Source: Hyphochytrium catenoides (lineage: Eukaryota; Sar; Hyphochytriomycetes; Hyphochytriales; Hyphochytriaceae). From it: a stretch of DNA of 10,438 nt. Both the position numbers and the translations under genes were made by a program. Where the stretch lies: assembly GCA_900088475.1 (NCBI GenBank), contig FLMG01004515.1:4391-14828 (forward strand), in the 5' to 3' direction. The notes beneath the pieces are model-generated. The model made no database searches. It was not told the origin of the DNA and saw only the letters and a program-made list of their open reading frames with translations. Shown here piece after piece: positions 9,101 through 10,438 of this stretch (positions within the stretch are counted from its first letter, which is position 1; each line of letters starts with the position of its first letter).

Positions 9101-10351
9101 TAAGGGAGAGACACCAGAGAGAGAGAGCGACGAGAGAGAGAGCGAAAGAGAGAGAGAGGGAGAGAGAATGCCATACTTTATCATCTCCGTCATCATTATC
9201 TCTGCATATTCTCCGCATTGGCAGGTATAGAAAACTGGCGTCTGTCCATTGAAGTCTCTGACTTCAAGATCCGCCCCTCGCTGTACTAAAGTTTGGACGC
9301 CCAGCAGGTACGCAAAGGCCACAGAGAGATGCAGAGGCGTGCAACCGTTCTCGTCAACTGCATTCGGATCCGCACCTTCTGCCAGAAGCTGGGAGACATG
9401 CTCCTCACTCACGTATCTAGGGTGAGAACGAAGAAAGTGAAGAGACAGAAAGAGGGAAGAAATTGGTAGTTAATCGGATGGGTAGAGTTGTGGAGAGGAC
9501 GAAGAGAGGAAAGAGATAGAGGCAGAGAGGATACGAAGACCGAAGAAAAGCTTCGGTCAACTGAACATAGCTGTCTACAAAGAGGGAGAAGTAGAAACTA
9601 GAAGAAAGAGCAAAAGGCTAGAAGACAAGAGACAGGAAGAGTATTATACTCAGAAAGATAAGCGTCGACGGGGGTAGAATGAGAAGGAAGAGAGAGACAC
9701 AATGCTTCCGTACCCGAAAGAGACGGCAGCATGGAGAGGCGTGATAGAACCACTAGCTGCCCAGTCGTAGAGAGGCGGAGATTCAATCTCAGAGAGGGAA
9801 GAGCTTTCTTGACCACTGGAAAGTGACTGTAGAGTACTTTGTGAAGAAGAGAGAGTGGACGAGTCCCTCTTTTCTTTCCAAGCCCTCTCCTGCTCCTCCG
9901 TGCCATCGGCAGGAAAGAAAACTTTGTTCTCCTGTTTAGCTGGGCTCTGCGCATGAAAAGGAGAGAGCACGGATTTGATCCTTCTTTTGGGAGAGGAGAG
10001 AGCACTCATATCCAGCTCCATAGAGCGTCTAAAGGAAGGAGAGAGAGTAAGCTCTCTCTTCTCTCGCTTCTCTTTGTCTTCTCCCTGGGTAGGCGTTGTC
10101 TCCTGACTCTTGAGCGGCGGGGAAGAGGTAGAAGAGCTTGTGGTCGCCAAAGCACCAGAGTGCGGATGCTCCTCCTCCTCTCTTTCTGTTCTCTCTGGAA
10201 CCCGGACTCTCTGCGACCCGGCAGGAGAAGTGCTACTTTCTGAGAGAGACGTGTCTTGATTCCTTGCATCCTCTTCAGAGCGAGAGAGAAGGGACAGGCC
10301 TTCGTCCCTGGGCTTCGCCGTGCCTTCGGAAGCGGGCTTCAACTTGGTTTC
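1950..10351 (-). CDS. Multi-exon ankyrin repeat / coiled-coil / WW / Sec16-tail-like protein (5' partial)
   Basis: A probable scaffold or adaptor protein with no catalytic domain seen. Exons, in transcript order: 10351-9714, 9416-9177, 8807-8651, 8389-7975, 7746-7592, 7364-7239, 7026-6937, 6832-6713, 6601-6542, 6442-6383, 6334-6140, 5927-5825, 5554-5253, 5114-4996, 4826-4725, 4546-4408, 4189-4045, 3831-3747, 3531-3354, 3130-2972, 2743-2679, 2519-2253, 2043-1950. All introns are GT-AG, phases agree throughout, and the sum is 4014 nt with TGA at 1952-1950 (1337 residues in the window). Order of modules, by residue from the first in-window codon: disordered 1-195, ankyrin 195-399, linker 400-484, coiled coil 484-750, WW 791-813, ankyrin 888-1030, acidic 1060-1130, Sec16-like tail 1144-1337. 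Exon 1 opens at a splice acceptor, so the true start is outside. Weak points are the exon 12-13 junction (two genes are possible), the exon 13 donor (5253 or 5256) and the exon 22 acceptor. Confidence 0.75.
3354..3831 (-). CDS. Exons 18-19: acidic Glu/Asp/Ser-rich linker
   Basis: Exons 3831-3747 and 3531-3354 (residues 1056-1143). Exon 18 encodes a Ser/Glu/Asp-rich segment (VESPRPEAESDEDRHFQDSH). Exon 19 has a short basic start (TRSQPVRRERE) followed by a long, almost purely acidic run (for example EEEDEEEGSQEDEDDGEEE), then a Pro/Ser segment (GSPPLSPAPAD). Splice sites are CTCCTAG acceptor and CAGCT|gtaagg donor for exon 18, and GTACTCAG acceptor and TGGCAG|gttaga donor for exon 19, with phases 1, 2 and 0 fitting their neighbours. 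The acidic run probably acts as a flexible spacer or binds basic partners. Confidence 0.7.
4045..5114 (-). CDS. Exons 14-17: second ankyrin repeat block (about four and a half repeats)
   Basis: Exons 5114-4996, 4826-4725, 4546-4408 and 4189-4045 (residues 888-1056). The repeats read: a divergent first unit (DIFSIAATGSEKELEALLAA), then DDQGRTALHISCEKGK with LLCDYDADINAQDHLGNTPL, then LHIASLFGQS with LLECAAEVDQVNKMEDTALH, then LAVWKGNLDCVKQLIDYGAD, and finally a partial unit NIYGQSPYGNFMT. Several Ser, Leu and Tyr residues are created only when the introns are removed, and the result fits the ankyrin consensus exactly. Exon 15 is 102 nt (34 codons) between two phase-2 introns, so it is very close to one repeat unit. 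The segment after the last repeat (HHLKELPPTSSIFLTLNF) looks like a helical cap. Confidence 0.85.
5253..5554 (-). CDS. Exon 13: WW domain and Ser/Pro linker
   Basis: Encodes residues 787-887. The WW domain is clear: the first Trp is in SPMWVPYTTDDG, the central aromatic triplet is in MTYYYNTQTGEV, and the second Trp is in QWEHE, giving Trp-to-Trp spacing of 22 residues, within the family range. WW domains bind proline-rich or phospho-Ser/Thr-Pro peptides. The conserved proline normally found shortly after the second Trp is absent here (WEHEF). A Ser/Pro-rich stretch (SSLPSSSLPSSSSPVSSPLP) follows, then a short helical segment (GAVWNRFFENAIIESEKRKS). The acceptor is CCATCAG at 5555. The donor is ambiguous between gtatgg (exon end 5253) and gtggta (5256); both keep the phase. 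An in-frame ATG at 5567-5565, just upstream of the acceptor, could start a separate gene. Confidence 0.8.
5825..5927 (-). CDS. Exon 12: acidic Gln/Glu-rich linker
   Basis: A 103-nt exon with a good acceptor (a pyrimidine-rich run ending CCTTACACACAG). It encodes an acidic, polar linker (EEDTDTGTQNEEAYGTPRAP, then YEQEQGQ). I place the donor at CAAG|gtcagg (5825/5824) because it is the only phase-1 GT in the frame that fits the next exon, giving Gln-Glu-Ser-Pro across the junction. If this donor is not used, the frame runs on to TAA at 5741-5739, which would end a shorter protein here. This is therefore the critical exon for deciding between one gene and two. Confidence 0.5.
6140..7746 (-). 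CDS. Exons 5-11: coiled-coil region built from small frame-neutral exons
   Basis: Exons 7746-7592, 7364-7239, 7026-6937, 6832-6713, 6601-6542, 6442-6383 and 6334-6140 (residues 484-752). The translation is highly charged and helical, with Leu/Ile/Val spaced in a heptad-like way: LSDENALKEVLKKFRSLMSK, IEEAKSQEESIFQLRKELES, RQAEQVAFLQAELEKIWKEM. Pro and Gly are scarce inside it. Exon 11 contains an ERERERE run encoded by a GA repeat. Exons 6-11 all have lengths divisible by three (126, 90, 120, 60, 60, 195) and are bordered by phase-0 introns. A coiled coil here suggests dimerisation or assembly. The fold is read by eye; no coiled-coil score was calculated. Confidence 0.75.
6335..6382 (-). other. 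Very short GT-AG intron (48 nt)
   Basis: Lies between AAG|gtactg and TTCCTAG|GCC and is phase 0. It contains a CTGGTTAATC stretch that could serve as a branch site and a pyrimidine-rich 3' end. It is by far the shortest intron in the model; the others run from 99 to 369 nt. It contains an in-frame TAA, so retention would stop translation. Confidence 0.65.
7747..7974 (-). other. Frame-preserving intron without an in-frame stop (228 nt)
   Basis: Splicing from CTTG|gtacgg to TTTGCACCAG|GTATC joins exons 4 and 5 in phase 1. The intron is 76 x 3 nt and has no stop in the coding frame, so the unspliced transcript also reads through into exon 5. Its translation is a Ser/Leu/Pro/His-rich stretch typical of translated pyrimidine-rich intron and unlike the charged flanks, so I treat it as intron. 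A retained form remains possible. Confidence 0.55.
7975..9416 (-). CDS. Exons 2-4: first ankyrin repeat block (about six repeats) plus charged linker
   Basis: Exons 9416-9177, 8807-8651 and 8389-7975. With the end of exon 1 they encode about six 33-residue ankyrin repeats (residues 195-399). Consensus cores are visible: TPLHAAVSFG, then EGADPNAVDENGCTPLHLSV, RGADLEVRDFNGQTPVFYTC, LGARVDVADNFGYQLVHYTA, QDGDTLLHLAAKNG and RGANYFLKNLQGNTPL. The splice junctions fall inside repeats, and removing the introns restores correct repeat length, which is strong internal evidence. Ankyrin repeats bind proteins; the partner is unknown. After the repeats, residues 400-484 form a Gly/Glu/Ser-rich linker with a basic patch, GKKRRSF. 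Exon 4 ends CTTG before gtacgg in phase 1. Confidence 0.85.
9116..9167. repeat. GA/CT microsatellite-like tract inside an intron
   Basis: Nearly continuous GA dinucleotides with a few interruptions (GCGACG, GCGAAA, GGG). On the gene's sense strand it is a long CT tract lying close behind the 5' splice site of the intron 8808-9176, the longest intron in the model (369 nt). The expansion may explain that length. Confidence 0.8.
9714..10351 (-). CDS. Exon 1 in window: Ser/Glu-rich disordered region, start of first ankyrin repeat
   Basis: The 638-nt exon opens after a TTCTTCACCAG acceptor and encodes residues 1-213 of the in-window protein. Most of it is low-complexity Ser, Glu, Thr, Lys and Pro, typical of an intrinsically disordered region with many possible phosphorylation sites (clusters such as SSSTSSPP and SLSSGQESSSLSE). 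One basic Ser-Pro patch, SSPKRRIKSVLSP, could be a kinase target or localisation signal. The last 20 residues leave this composition and begin an ankyrin repeat (YDWAASGSITPLHAAVSFG). The exon ends TTTCGG before gtacgg in phase 2; joining to the next exon restores the glycine and runs straight on through the repeat, which confirms the junction. Confidence 0.75.
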
Positions 10352-10438
10352 CTGGTGAAGAACAGAATGTTCAAGGTGAGAGAGACATACTAGGTAGAGC
10401 TAAGGGAAGAGAAGCCCTACTGCAACACTGTACAAAGG
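10352..10438 (-). other. 3' end of an intron upstream of exon 1, reaching the window edge
   Basis: On the gene's sense strand this is pyrimidine-rich and ends TTCTGTTCTTCACCAG immediately before coding sequence. The first in-frame ATG in exon 1 is well inside the disordered region, so coding exons upstream are expected outside the window. A GTACAG close to the edge could be the donor, but too little sequence is present to judge. Confidence 0.55.

Noticed and set aside
10006-10269. Second minus-strand frame and a plus-strand frame over exon 1
   Set aside because: Both are Arg-rich translations of the purine-rich disordered exon in wrong frames; only the chosen frame leads into the ankyrin repeat.
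1-10438. tRNA, rRNA, CRISPR array, transposon or virus-derived genes
   Set aside because: No cloverleaf, rRNA-like stretch, spaced direct repeats, terminal repeats, transposase or reverse transcriptase motifs could be recognised by reading.

Overview
The window looks like nuclear DNA from an intron-dense microbial eukaryote (an alga or other protist; I cannot name the lineage). The evidence is a long minus-strand gene that only reads as protein after removal of many GT-AG introns with pyrimidine-rich 3' ends, eukaryotic domains (ankyrin repeats, a WW domain, coiled coil), a start codon in Kozak-like context, and no operons or ribosome-binding sites.

Layout. Bases 180-1088 (+) hold a short, apparently intronless gene of unknown function. 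It starts with a basic, nuclear-localisation-like stretch, is interrupted by one in-frame TAG at 813-815, and then stays open for 90 more codons to a TAA. Bases 1089-1949 are the space between two convergent genes and contain only small repeats and palindromes. Bases 1950-10351 (-) hold one large gene model that I assembled by hand as 23 exons. All 22 introns are GT-AG, every phase is compatible, and the total is 4014 nt (1337 codons plus stop). Its 5' end lies beyond the right edge of the window.

The predicted minus-strand protein reads, from N to C terminus: a Ser/Glu-rich disordered region; about six ankyrin repeats; a charged linker with a basic patch; a coiled coil spread over small, frame-neutral exons; a WW domain; about four and a half more ankyrin repeats; a strongly acidic linker; and a tail resembling the C-terminal tail of Sec16-type proteins (a Tyr-Asp-Glu...Trp motif, then proline-rich sequence, then SRYVDTFN near the end). 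This reads as a scaffold or adaptor built from protein-binding modules, with no catalytic domain. An alternative is two tandem genes, with the break between the coiled coil and the WW domain (about 5568-5738).

Points of most interest: the unusual domain combination, the ankyrin exons that match repeat units, the run of seven phase-0 introns in the coiled coil, and the stop-interrupted plus-strand gene. All assignments come from reading the sequence; no database search or splice predictor was run.
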